The notes under the pieces were generated by a model. That model did not search any database, had not been told where the DNA came from, and worked only from the letters and a program-made list of their open reading frames with translations. Positions 1-5,325 of a stretch of DNA of 5,325 nt are shown here, in pieces; the first letter of the stretch is position 1; each line of letters opens with the position of its first letter. The translations under genes and the position numbers were made by a program. The stretch comes from an uncultured Oscillospiraceae bacterium (GTDB lineage Bacteria > Bacillota > Clostridia > Oscillospirales > Oscillospiraceae), in assembly GCA_934630555.1 (NCBI GenBank), contig CAKTXB010000142.1, forward strand, positions 1 through 5,325. The letters are read 5' to 3'.

Positions 1-945
1 CTGCCGCAGGTGCGCGCCATGTACAACGGCGACCACGCCCGCAAGCAGAGCCTGGTGGACTACGGCTTCCGCCTGCCGTCGGCCTATGACAACCGCCCGC
101 TCAAGTTTGAGGAATTTGAGCAGCGCATCCATCAGGCCATCTATGTGTCCGCCACCCCGGCGGAATATGAGACCTCCCGCGCGGCGCAGATCGCCGAACA
201 GGTCATCCGCCCCACGGGGCTGCTGGACCCGGAAGTATTCGTGCGCCCCATCGAGGGCCAGATCGACGACCTCATTGGGGAGATCAATGCCACCACCGCC
301 AAGGGCGAGCGCACGCTCGTCACCACGCTGACGAAAAAAATGGCCGAGGATCTCACGTCCTATCTGCAAACGAACGGCGTGCGCGTGCGCTATATGCACT
401 CCGACATCGGCGCCATGGAGCGCATGGAGATCATCCGCGACCTGCGCCTTGCCAAATTTGACGTGCTCGTCGGCATCAACCTCCTGCGCGAGGGACTGGA
501 CCTGCCGGAGGTGTCGCTCATTGCCATTCTGGATGCCGACAAAGAGGGCTTCCTGCGCTCAGAAACGAGCCTCATCCAGACCATTGGCCGCGCCGCGCGC
601 AACGCCGCCGGCCGCGTCATCCTCTACGCCGACAAGATCACCCCCGCCATGCGCGCCGCCATGGATGAAACGGCGCGCCGCCGTAAAATTCAGGACGATT
701 ACAACAAGGCGCACGGCATCACGCCGAAAACCATCGTCAAGTCTGTCCGCGACCTCATCGAAATTTCCGAATCGCCTGAGCCCGCCGCCAAGGGCAAGGC
801 CGGCATCAAGCTCACGCGCAAAGAACGCGAACGCGAGATCGAAAAGCTGGAAAAGAAGATGAAGGAAGCCGCCAGGATGATGGAATTCGAGTACGCCGCC
901 GTCCTGCGCGACGAGATCATCCGCCTGCGCGGTGAAAGCACATAA
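1..945 (+). CDS. uvrB: UvrABC system protein B, C-terminal part (5' end outside window)
   Basis: UvrB is the DNA-damage verification helicase of nucleotide excision repair: it receives damaged DNA from UvrA and recruits UvrC for incision, in the cytoplasm on DNA. The reading frame is open from base 1, so this is the last 314 residues of a protein that is usually about 660-680 long. Visible in order (fragment numbering): the UvrB-typical stretch [15 protein letters not shown] at 14-28; helicase motif VSATP at 49-53; a motif IV region around 107-119; motif V with [14 protein letters not shown] at 158-171; motif [11 protein letters not shown] at 193-201; and a charged, probably coiled-coil UVR domain at about 272-310 that in known UvrB contacts UvrA and UvrC. 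It ends in tandem stops (TAA TAA, 943-948). No intrinsic terminator is visible after it, so some readthrough into deoD is possible. Helicase motifs and UVR domain look intact. The identification is very secure; only the 5' half is unseen. Confidence 0.97.
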   Translation: MPQVRAMYNGDHARKQSLVDYGFRLPSAYDNRPLKFEEFEQRIHQAIYVSATPAEYETSRAAQIAEQVIRPTGLLDPEVFVRPIEGQIDDLIGEINATTAKGERTLVTTLTKKMAEDLTSYLQTNGVRVRYMHSDIGAMERMEIIRDLRLAKFDVLVGINLLREGLDLPEVSLIAILDADKEGFLRSETSLIQTIGRAARNAAGRVILYADKITPAMRAAMDETARRRKIQDDYNKAHGITPKTIVKSVRDLIEISESPEPAAKGKAGIKLTRKEREREIEKLEKKMKEAARMMEFEYAAVLRDEIIRLRGEST

Positions 946-994
946 TAAGCCGTATAACATCTCCCGCCGCTGCGCGTCGGCCTCGCAATACCTC

Positions 995-1023
995 TTGCAC
1001 GCTCGCACAAAACGCGGTATACT
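995..1023 (+). promoter_or_regulatory. SigA/sigma-70 promoter for deoD-deoB-cdd
   Basis: A -35 element TTGCAC (995-1000; three of six consensus bases, including the key TTG) and a -10 element TATACT (1018-1023; five of six) are separated by exactly 17 bp. Transcription would start near 1030, giving a leader of about 49 nt before the deoD ATG. It is the best promoter in the 133-base gap after uvrB. The call rests on sequence match and placement only. Confidence 0.7.
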
Positions 1024-1038
1024 GTCAGTACGCAGGCA

Positions 1039-1056
1039 AGATTTCCATTAAAATCT
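1039..1056. repeat. Short inverted repeat in deoD leader, possible operator or hairpin
   Basis: AGATTT (1039-1044) and AAATCT (1051-1056) are exact reverse complements separated by six bases. The repeat lies just downstream of the predicted transcription start and ends seven bases before the A/G-rich Shine-Dalgarno region, so it could be a repressor operator or a weak RNA hairpin. It does not match the ATTGAA/TTCAAT half-sites I associate with Bacillus DeoR. Six-base arms can arise by chance, so the regulatory role is speculative. Confidence 0.25.
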
Positions 1057-1062
1057 GAACAT

Positions 1063-1069
1063 AAAGGAG
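1063..1069 (+). promoter_or_regulatory. Ribosome binding site of deoD
   Basis: AAAGGAG lies nine bases before ATG 1079. This strong site fixes the deoD start and agrees with the protein N-terminus, where the conserved Pro-His-Ile follows within eight residues. Confidence 0.85.
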
Positions 1070-1078
1070 AATTTCACT

Positions 1079-1822
1079 ATGGCAAATTATCCGACCCCCC
1101 ATATTGGCGCCACCCCCGCAGATTTTGGCCAGACTGTGCTCATGCCCGGCGACCCGCTGCGTTCAAAATTCATTGCTGAAAACTTTTTGACTGACGCCAG
1201 GCTCGTCAACAATGTCCGCGGCGTACAGGGCTACACCGGCCTGTATAACGGCGTGCGCGTTTCCGTCATGGCCTCCGGCATGGGTATGCCGTCCATGGGC
1301 ATTTACTCATGGGAGCTGTTCAACTTCTTTGAGGTCGAAAACATCATCCGCATCGGCTCCGCCGGCGCCATGCAGGAGCATATCCATGTGCGTGACATCG
1401 TCATTGGTCAGGGCTCGTGCACCGACTCCGCGTGGGCCGGTCAGTACCATCTGCCCGGCGCGTTTGCCCCCATTGCCGACTATCATATGCTGGAGACCTG
1501 TGTAAACACCGCCAAGGAAATGGGCGTTCGTTATCACGTCGGCAATCTGCTCTCCTCCGACCGTTTCTATGGCGACGACGCGGAGCTGCCCGAAGCGCTG
1601 CAGGCCACAAATGCCTGGGGCAAGATGGGCGTCATGGCCGCCGAAATGGAATCCGGCGCGCTGTACATGAACGCCGCCCGCTGCGGCAAGCACGCACTGG
1701 CCATCTGCACCATCTCCGACCACATTCTCACCCACGAGGCCTGCTCTGCCGAAGAGCGGCAGAACTCGTTCACGCAGATGATGGAGCTGGCGCTCAAGAC
1801 GGCCGTCAAGCTGGAAAAGTGA
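1079..1822 (+). CDS. deoD: Purine nucleoside phosphorylase, DeoD type
   Basis: DeoD cleaves purine (deoxy)ribonucleosides with phosphate to the free base and (deoxy)ribose-1-phosphate in the cytoplasm; known members are hexamers. The 247-residue product is slightly longer than the Escherichia coli enzyme (239). Recognisable sites, with E. coli counterparts from memory: His8 in PHI (His4), Gly24 and Arg28 in MPGDPLR (Gly20, Arg24), Arg47 in NNVRG (Arg43), Arg91 and Ser94 in RIGSAG (Arg87, Ser90), Met190-Glu191 in AEMES (Met180, Glu181), Asp214 in SDH (Asp204, the catalytic acid) and Arg227 in AEERQ (Arg217). Two departures: the usual SCGA reads SAGA, and about six extra residues lie between roughly 165 and 186, ahead of the ribose-binding Met-Glu. 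All expected catalytic residues are present, so it should be active. It is the first gene of the nucleoside unit and is followed by deoB after 17 nt; the product ribose-1-phosphate is the substrate of DeoB. Confidence 0.96.
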   Translation: MANYPTPHIGATPADFGQTVLMPGDPLRSKFIAENFLTDARLVNNVRGVQGYTGLYNGVRVSVMASGMGMPSMGIYSWELFNFFEVENIIRIGSAGAMQEHIHVRDIVIGQGSCTDSAWAGQYHLPGAFAPIADYHMLETCVNTAKEMGVRYHVGNLLSSDRFYGDDAELPEALQATNAWGKMGVMAAEMESGALYMNAARCGKHALAICTISDHILTHEACSAEERQNSFTQMMELALKTAVKLEK

Positions 1823-1826
1823 TTTT

Positions 1827-1831
1827 GGAGG
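1827..1831 (+). promoter_or_regulatory. Ribosome binding site of deoB
   Basis: GGAGG sits eight bases before ATG 1840. It decides the deoB start: the same frame is open upstream to 1417, but that part overlaps deoD and lacks phosphopentomutase features. The surrounding ten bases, ATTTTGGAGG, recur exactly before rpiB (4781-4790). Confidence 0.88.
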
Positions 1832-1839
1832 CATTCGCT

Positions 1840-3006
1840 ATGAAACGCATTTTCCTCATCGTGCTCGACTCGTTTGGCGTCGGCGAAGAGCCGGACGCCG
1901 CCGACTTTGGCGACGTGGGTGCAAACACGCTGCGCTCGTGTGCCTCGTCTAAAGAATTTGCCATGCCGAATCTCATTTCCGCCGGCTTTGGCAACCTGGA
2001 CGGCGTGGACTTTCTGCCAAAGGCTGCGCAGCCCACTGCCGCACTGGCGCGGCTGCAGGAGCTCTCCCGCGGCAAGGACACCACCATCGGCCATTGGGAG
2101 ATCTCCGGCATCGTGTCGCCCCGGCCGCTGCCCACCTATCCGAATGGCTTCCCCGAAGAGGTGCTGAAGCCCTTCCGGGAGCAGACGGGCCGCGGCGTGC
2201 TGTGCAACCGCCCCTATTCCGGCACCGAGGTCATCAAGGACTACGGCAAACAGCACATTGAAACAGGCGACCTCATCGTCTACACCTCCGCCGACTCCGT
2301 ATTCCAGATCGCCGCGCATGAGGACATTGTTTCCCCCGAGCAGCTCTATGAATATTGCCGCATCGCGCGGAATATTTTAAAGGGCAAGCACGGCGTGGGC
2401 CGCGTCATCGCCCGTCCGTTCAACGGCGACTGGCCCTACACCCGCACGCCCCGGCGGCATGACTTCTCGCTCGAGCCGCCCAAGACCACGCTGCTCGACG
2501 CCGTGGTCGCCGCCGGCAAGGACATGATCGCCATTGGCAAGATCCACGACATTTTTGCCGGCCGCGGCATGACGGAGTTTTCCTACTCCACATCCAACAC
2601 CGACGGCATGGCCCAGACGCTGGCCGCTGCCAAGCGCGACTTCACCGGCCTGTGCTTCACGAACCTGGTCGATTTCGATATGCTCTACGGCCACCGCCGC
2701 AACAGCGACGGCTATGCCGCCGCACTGCATGAATTTGACACCTGGCTGCCCTCGCTTCTGGCAGCGCTTGGCCCGGACGATATGGTCATGATCACCGCCG
2801 ACCACGGCTGTGACCCCGGCTTTACCAAACACACCGATCATACGCGTGAGTATATCCCACTCGTCATGTTCGGCAAGCACGTCAAGCCCGTGAACCTCGG
2901 CACGCGCCCCGGCTTCTGCGACATTGCAGCCACTGCCGCCGAACTGCTGGATGTGCAGCTTGACACCCCGGGCCGCAGCTTTGCCCGCGACATCGTTTCT
3001 GACTGA
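1840..3006 (+). CDS. deoB: Phosphopentomutase
   Basis: DeoB interconverts (deoxy)ribose-1-phosphate and (deoxy)ribose-5-phosphate, linking nucleoside breakdown to pentose metabolism. The 388-residue length is typical. It is a cytoplasmic, metal-dependent alkaline-phosphatase superfamily enzyme, with a cap domain inserted in the core. Visible residues: Asp10 in IVLDSFGVG, Thr81 in GKDTTIGHWE (the expected phosphorylated threonine, four before His85), Asp280 and His285 in DFDMLYGHRR, Asp321 and His322 in TADHG, and His334 in TDHTRE. These correspond to the two-metal site known in Bacillus cereus phosphopentomutase (Asp13, Asp286, His291, Asp327, His328, His339). The segment between His322 and His334 is one residue longer than in the Bacillus and E. 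coli proteins as I recall them. The start is set by GGAGG eight bases upstream and by the N-terminal MKRIFLIVLD, which begins the first core strand. It lies 17 nt after deoD and 14 nt before cdd, so the three are almost certainly cotranscribed. Confidence 0.96.
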   Translation: MKRIFLIVLDSFGVGEEPDAADFGDVGANTLRSCASSKEFAMPNLISAGFGNLDGVDFLPKAAQPTAALARLQELSRGKDTTIGHWEISGIVSPRPLPTYPNGFPEEVLKPFREQTGRGVLCNRPYSGTEVIKDYGKQHIETGDLIVYTSADSVFQIAAHEDIVSPEQLYEYCRIARNILKGKHGVGRVIARPFNGDWPYTRTPRRHDFSLEPPKTTLLDAVVAAGKDMIAIGKIHDIFAGRGMTEFSYSTSNTDGMAQTLAAAKRDFTGLCFTNLVDFDMLYGHRRNSDGYAAALHEFDTWLPSLLAALGPDDMVMITADHGCDPGFTKHTDHTREYIPLVMFGKHVKPVNLGTRPGFCDIAATAAELLDVQLDTPGRSFARDIVSD

Positions 3007-3012
3007 AAGGAG
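3006..3012 (+). promoter_or_regulatory. Ribosome binding site of cdd, deciding the start
   Basis: AAAGGAG begins on the last base of the deoB stop codon and lies eight bases before ATG 3021. An in-frame GTG at 3012 overlaps the last base of this site and has no site of its own, so ATG 3021 is preferred. Confidence 0.87.
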
Positions 3013-3020
3013 TGTTCTCC

Positions 3021-3446
3021 ATGCCCCATCCGACCGATGCGCAGCTCGTGCAGCAGGCGCTTGAAGCCCGCACGCACGCCTACGCGCCCTATTCCAACTT
3101 CACCGTCGGCGCAGCGCTCATGACAAAGGACGGCAAGGTCTACTGCGGCGCAAACATCGAAAATGCCGCGTTCGGCCCGACAAACTGCGCGGAACGCACC
3201 GCGTTCTTCACCGCCGTCTATGCCGGGGAACGCGCGTTTGCCGCCATCGCCGTCACCGGCGGGAAAGCCGGTGAGCCGGATAGCGGCGGCCCGCTCTGCG
3301 GCCCCTGCGGCGTCTGCCGGCAGGTCATGGCGGAGTTCTGCGATCCGGACTTCCGCGTCCTCCTCGCCCGCAGCGATGGCACATGGGAGGAAACCACACT
3401 CGCCGCGCTGCTTCCCTACACGTTCACTCCGAAGGCTTTGCAGTAA
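3021..3446 (+). CDS. cdd: Cytidine deaminase
   Basis: Cdd hydrolytically deaminates cytidine and deoxycytidine to uridine and deoxyuridine in pyrimidine salvage. At 141 residues it is the short, single-domain form that is tetrameric in Bacillus subtilis. The zinc and catalytic signature is complete: Cys56-Ala-Glu58 in NCAERTAFF, and Cys96 and Cys99 in PCGVCRQ, with Glu58 as proton shuttle. The substrate-binding stretch VGAALMTKDGKVYCGANIEN (29-48) and Arg59 are also present, and the C-terminal part keeps LLPYTF (130-135). The ATG is chosen from the AAAGGAG site eight bases upstream. It is the last gene of the deoD-deoB-cdd unit, adding the pyrimidine entry point to purine nucleoside breakdown. 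The uridine it makes would need a uridine or pyrimidine phosphorylase, which is not in this window. Nothing looks broken or unusual. Confidence 0.96.
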   Translation: MPHPTDAQLVQQALEARTHAYAPYSNFTVGAALMTKDGKVYCGANIENAAFGPTNCAERTAFFTAVYAGERAFAAIAVTGGKAGEPDSGGPLCGPCGVCRQVMAEFCDPDFRVLLARSDGTWEETTLAALLPYTFTPKALQ

Positions 3447-3459
3447 ACATTGAACCAGC

Positions 3460-3496
3460 AAGCGCCCCGCGCAGCCATCGCTGCGTGGGGCGCTTT
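3460..3496 (+). terminator. Long hairpin after cdd, probable intrinsic terminator with a poor U-tract
   Basis: Bases 3461-3475 pair with 3480-3494 over 15 bp, with one G-U pair (3469 with 3486) and a four-base loop CATC; A3460 can add a further pair with T3495. The GC-rich stem starts 14 bases after the cdd stop. Only TTT follows directly, then GCATCTT, so release may be incomplete. The TTTTT run at 3514-3518 is too far away to serve. It is most likely the end of the deoD-deoB-cdd transcript or a 3'-end protecting stem. Confidence 0.7.
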
Positions 3497-3508
3497 GCAT
3501 CTTACACA

Positions 3509-3537
3509 TTGCATTTTTCCTCCAAAACAGCTATAAT
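3509..3537 (+). promoter_or_regulatory. SigA/sigma-70 promoter for the membrane protein gene (and probably rpiB)
   Basis: TTGCAT (3509-3514) and a perfect TATAAT (3532-3537) are separated by 17 bp. A start near 3544 would give a short leader of about 26 nt before ATG 3570. The placement between the hairpin after cdd and the next gene is what a new transcription unit requires. The -35 has the same TTGCA core as the deoD promoter. Confidence 0.75.
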
Positions 3538-3555
3538 GGCCTTATCAAACCACCA

Positions 3556-3562
3556 AAGGAGG
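3556..3562 (+). promoter_or_regulatory. Strong ribosome binding site of the membrane protein gene
   Basis: AAGGAGG is a near-ideal match to the 16S rRNA 3' end and lies seven bases before ATG 3570. It is the strongest such site in the window, which argues that this unidentified gene is real and translated. Confidence 0.87.
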
Positions 3563-3569
3563 GTGCAGT

Positions 3570-4748
3570 ATGGTGCTTGTCTGGACTGAAACGACCCCAT
3601 GGCTGACGGCCGCCCTGCTGGCTGCGCTCCTTCTGGTGCTGTCTGTCCATTTTCGCTTCTGCTTCCGCGCCCTGCGCCCCCGGCGTTATACGCTGGAATG
3701 GATCGACTTTCTGGACCGCCCCGCGCCGCAGTTCGTCAGCGCATATGCACCGATCACGCGCAGTGACGTGTTCTGGATGCTTTTCTGCGCCGTTGCGGCG
3801 GCCGGCTTACAGGTGCAGGTGCTCCGGCTGGAGGCCGGCCCCGGCTTTCTCCGGCACGCTTCCACGCCGGACATCCTTTATTTTGCACTTTACTATCTTG
3901 TATCCCCCGCTGCGTGCGTTGCCGCATTCTACTGCATCGCGCGTCAGCTGACTACGCACGCCACCGTGCCGCTGTTTGCAACTGCGCTGCTGACCTTTGA
4001 TTTGAGTTATGATACGCAGGTGCTGCCGTTTTTGCTGCTGGCGCTGGCTTTTTTCCTCCGCTGGTGGCGCGTCAGCCAAACGGCTTCCTTTGGCCGCTGT
4101 ACGCTGGAGCTGCTGGCCGCGACGGCCTATCTTGCTGTCGGCGCGTATTTTGCACCGTCCGTGCTGTTCTACGCCGCCGTATTGTTCGTGCCGCTGGCCT
4201 TTGCCGCCATCTGGCGTGCCGTACACCGCGCGGAGCGCGGGCGCATCGCCCGAACACTTGCCGCACTGCTCGGCTACTGGCTGATGCTGGCGCTCTGGAC
4301 CGTGCTCACGCGCATTCCCGGCGCCATGCTGGCTTATTCTCTGCACTTCTGGCAAGTCCTGCTTGACGTGCGCTTCTGGCAGTCGTTGGCGCTGTGGCTC
4401 GTGCAGTCGCTCCGGCTCGTTTTGTTGGAGGCCGTTCCGGTATATGGCATCGTAGAGACTGTCCTGCAGATCTACGCCGCCTTCTGCGCCGCTGCGTGTG
4501 TCTACCTGGCCGTGCGCCACGGCGACCTCACGGCTGCGCTGCTGGTCTGGTTGTATATCGCAGCCCTGATCGGCTGGCTGTTTGGACTTGCCCCGGCGGC
4601 GCTCGGCTGCCTGCCTGTCTGCGCGCTCGTGTGGGATCGCTGGCTGGCCCGCGGCACAAAGCGCGCGCCCATGCTCGGCATTGCCGCCCTGCTGGCCGTG
4701 CGCATGGCCGGCAGCATTCTGCTGCTTCTCTCCCTCGGCACTGCATAA
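3570..4748 (+). CDS. Polytopic integral membrane protein of unknown function (possibly GT-C-like)
   Basis: I do not recognise a named family. The 392-residue product is rich in Leu, Ala, Trp and Tyr. By eye it has about 11-13 membrane segments, roughly at residues 10-32, 66-84, 101-123, 131-147, 150-164, 178-194, 196-216, 227-247, 268-288, 291-314, 320-340, 342-357 and 367-389. Positively charged loops (33-41, 164-167, 216-225, 359-366) suggest N-out topology with those loops in the cytoplasm. No cleavable signal peptide or soluble domain is seen. The segment FDLSYDTQVLPF (143-154), followed by a helix ending in RWWR, loosely recalls the layout of GT-C integral membrane glycosyltransferases of the PMT/ArnT type, but I cannot point to a clear catalytic Asp/Glu motif in a first outer loop, so this is a guess. 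A multi-pass transporter or polysaccharide-related protein is equally open. The gene has its own promoter and an excellent ribosome site, and rpiB follows 49 nt later. The coding call is strong; function is unknown. Confidence 0.85.
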   Translation: MVLVWTETTPWLTAALLAALLLVLSVHFRFCFRALRPRRYTLEWIDFLDRPAPQFVSAYAPITRSDVFWMLFCAVAAAGLQVQVLRLEAGPGFLRHASTPDILYFALYYLVSPAACVAAFYCIARQLTTHATVPLFATALLTFDLSYDTQVLPFLLLALAFFLRWWRVSQTASFGRCTLELLAATAYLAVGAYFAPSVLFYAAVLFVPLAFAAIWRAVHRAERGRIARTLAALLGYWLMLALWTVLTRIPGAMLAYSLHFWQVLLDVRFWQSLALWLVQSLRLVLLEAVPVYGIVETVLQIYAAFCAAACVYLAVRHGDLTAALLVWLYIAALIGWLFGLAPAALGCLPVCALVWDRWLARGTKRAPMLGIAALLAVRMAGSILLLLSLGTA

Positions 4749-4785
4749 CTGCATCGACTTTCGGGCTCCGCGCCCGCAAAATTTT

Positions 4786-4790
4786 GGAGG
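4786..4790 (+). promoter_or_regulatory. Ribosome binding site of rpiB
   Basis: GGAGG lies seven bases before ATG 4798 and fixes the rpiB start, although the frame is open upstream to 4582 inside the preceding gene. A small GC hairpin (CGGGC 4762-4766 with GCCCG 4772-4776) lies nine bases upstream of it; no promoter is visible in the 49-base gap. Confidence 0.87.
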
Positions 4791-4797
4791 TATCATC

Positions 4798-5241
4798 ATG
4801 AAAATTGCTCTTGGCTGTGACCACGGCGCGCTGGACCTGAAGGAAGCGCTCAAAAAGCATCTCGACCAGCGCAAGATCGCCTATCAGGACTTCGGCTGCT
4901 ATGACAAGACCAGCTGCGACTACCCCGACTTTGCCGCCCCTGCCGCGCGGGCCGTGGCCTCCGGTGAATGCGACCGCGGCATCGTCCTGTGCACCACCGG
5001 CATCGGCGTGAGCATCAGTGCCAATAAGATCAAAGGCATCCGCTGCGCCCTGCTCAGCGACAAAATGTCCGCCCGCCTCACGCGCGAGCACAATGACACA
5101 AATATGATGGCCCTCGGCGCCGGCGTTGTGGGCGAAATGCTCGCGCTGGAGATCGTCGATACCTGGCTCGATACGCCTTTCTCCGGCGTGGACCGTCACC
5201 AGCGCCGCATTGATAAGATGATGGCTTTGGAGAACGAATAA
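4798..5241 (+). CDS. rpiB: Ribose-5-phosphate isomerase B
   Basis: RpiB interconverts ribose-5-phosphate and ribulose-5-phosphate in the non-oxidative pentose phosphate pathway, in the cytoplasm. The 147-residue length is normal for the RpiB/LacAB family. Visible residues: Asp8-His9 in the N-terminal GCDHGA, Cys65 in LCTTGIG as the expected catalytic base, the phosphate-loop run GIGVSISANKIKGIR (68-82), His98-Asn99 in REHNDTN, and Arg133 and Arg137 near the C-terminus. The catalytic Cys separates it from the LacA/LacB galactose-6-phosphate isomerase subunits. One departure: the usual CGTG reads CTTG (residues 65-68). The start is set by GGAGG seven bases upstream and the conserved N-terminal MKIALGCDHG. 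It follows the membrane protein gene by 49 nt with no visible promoter, so it is probably cotranscribed with it, and a strong terminator follows 13 bases after the stop. Its substrate is the product of DeoB, a plausible metabolic link to the upstream unit. Confidence 0.95.
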   Translation: MKIALGCDHGALDLKEALKKHLDQRKIAYQDFGCYDKTSCDYPDFAAPAARAVASGECDRGIVLCTTGIGVSISANKIKGIRCALLSDKMSARLTREHNDTNMMALGAGVVGEMLALEIVDTWLDTPFSGVDRHQRRIDKMMALENE

Positions 5242-5254
5242 GGGAAGAATTTTG

Positions 5255-5286
5255 ATCCCCCGGAACGCCCGTTCCGGGGGATTTTT
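5255..5286 (+). terminator. Strong intrinsic terminator after rpiB
   Basis: A perfect 12-bp stem (5255-5266 with 5271-5282) with loop GCCC runs directly into TTTTT (5282-5286). It begins 13 bases after the rpiB stop and should end the membrane protein-rpiB transcript. On the opposite strand the hairpin is preceded by AAAAA and followed by only CAAAATT, so it favours the + direction. Confidence 0.92.
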
Positions 5287-5325
5287 GCCGAAATCGGCAG
5301 GCTTGCAGCCGCCCACTGCTTTTTG
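5287..5325. other. Window end, no identifiable feature
   Basis: The last 39 bases follow the rpiB terminator. They contain only a four-base-pair inverted repeat (GCCG 5287-5290 with CGGC 5295-5298). No start codon with a ribosome site and no promoter can be supported on either strand before the sequence ends. Confidence 0.6.

Noticed and set aside
334..340. Run of seven A in uvrB as a programmed frameshift site
   Set aside because: The zero frame continues intact into conserved UvrB motifs, and no stimulatory structure or useful alternative frame follows.
946..994. Terminator for uvrB
   Set aside because: Only a weak four-base-pair stem with no following T-run is present in this stretch, so no terminator can be supported.
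1417..1839. 141-codon in-frame N-terminal extension of deoB
   Set aside because: It overlaps deoD in another frame, is Arg/Ser/His-rich without domain features, and the GGAGG site plus the family's conserved N-terminus place the start at 1840.
1567..2319. Minus-strand frames opposite deoD and deoB (also 2377-2880 and 2838-3509)
   Set aside because: All are antisense to highly conserved enzymes, arise from G/C-rich third positions, and show no motifs or upstream ribosome sites.
4762..4776. Small hairpin CGGGC/GCCCG before rpiB as a terminator or riboswitch
   Set aside because: The stem is only five base pairs, CAAAATTTT follows rather than a clean T-run, and the 49-base gap is too short for a known riboswitch.
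3807..4874. 355-codon open frame on the minus strand opposite the membrane protein gene
   Set aside because: It is a shadow of a GC-rich gene: the product is dominated by Gln, Arg, Gly and Ala with no recognisable domain, it runs into rpiB, and the + strand frame has the promoter, ribosome site and membrane-helix pattern.
4528..5316. 262-codon minus-strand frame covering rpiB
   Set aside because: It runs through the rpiB terminator hairpin and antisense to the conserved rpiB sequence, with no ribosome site; no independent protein features.

Overview
The window is 5.3 kb of GC-rich DNA with every supported gene on the + strand: the 3' half of uvrB, then deoD, deoB, cdd, an unidentified polytopic membrane protein gene, and rpiB. 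Shine-Dalgarno sites are strong (AAAGGAG, AAGGAGG, GGAGG) and the two visible promoters are of the housekeeping sigma-70/SigA type. The proteins look like Firmicutes forms: a DeoD-family phosphorylase, a short Cdd of Bacillus/Clostridium type, and RpiB. Together with G/C-rich third codon positions, this suggests a GC-rich member of the Clostridia, perhaps an Oscillospiraceae-like gut anaerobe. That placement is inference from protein style and base composition; there is no rRNA or other marker in the window.

Layout: (1) 1-945, C-terminal half of UvrB (nucleotide excision repair), entering from the left edge. (2) 946-1078, a gap holding a promoter (TTGCAC, 17 bp, TATACT), a short inverted repeat in the predicted leader and the deoD ribosome binding site. 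(3) 1079-3446, a tight three-gene unit deoD-deoB-cdd with gaps of 17 and 14 nt, closed by a long hairpin at about 3460-3496. (4) 3509-3537, a second promoter with a perfect TATAAT, driving the membrane protein gene 3570-4748, which rpiB (4798-5241) follows after 49 nt. (5) A textbook intrinsic terminator at 5255-5286 closes that unit; the last 39 bases hold nothing identifiable.

Function: deoD, deoB and cdd form a nucleoside salvage and catabolism module. Cdd deaminates cytidine or deoxycytidine, DeoD splits purine nucleosides into base and (deoxy)ribose-1-phosphate, and DeoB moves the phosphate from C1 to C5. RpiB then links ribose-5-phosphate with ribulose-5-phosphate, so the flanking rpiB could route the released pentose into the pentose phosphate pathway, although it sits in a separate transcription unit. 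The membrane protein is the only gene with no recognisable role. It has a weak resemblance in layout to GT-C-type integral membrane glycosyltransferases, but this is not established.

I see no CRISPR array, transposon, tRNA, rRNA, toxin-antitoxin pair or defence system. This is mostly ordinary chromosomal core sequence; the worthwhile leads are the unknown membrane protein and a few residue-level departures in the enzymes.
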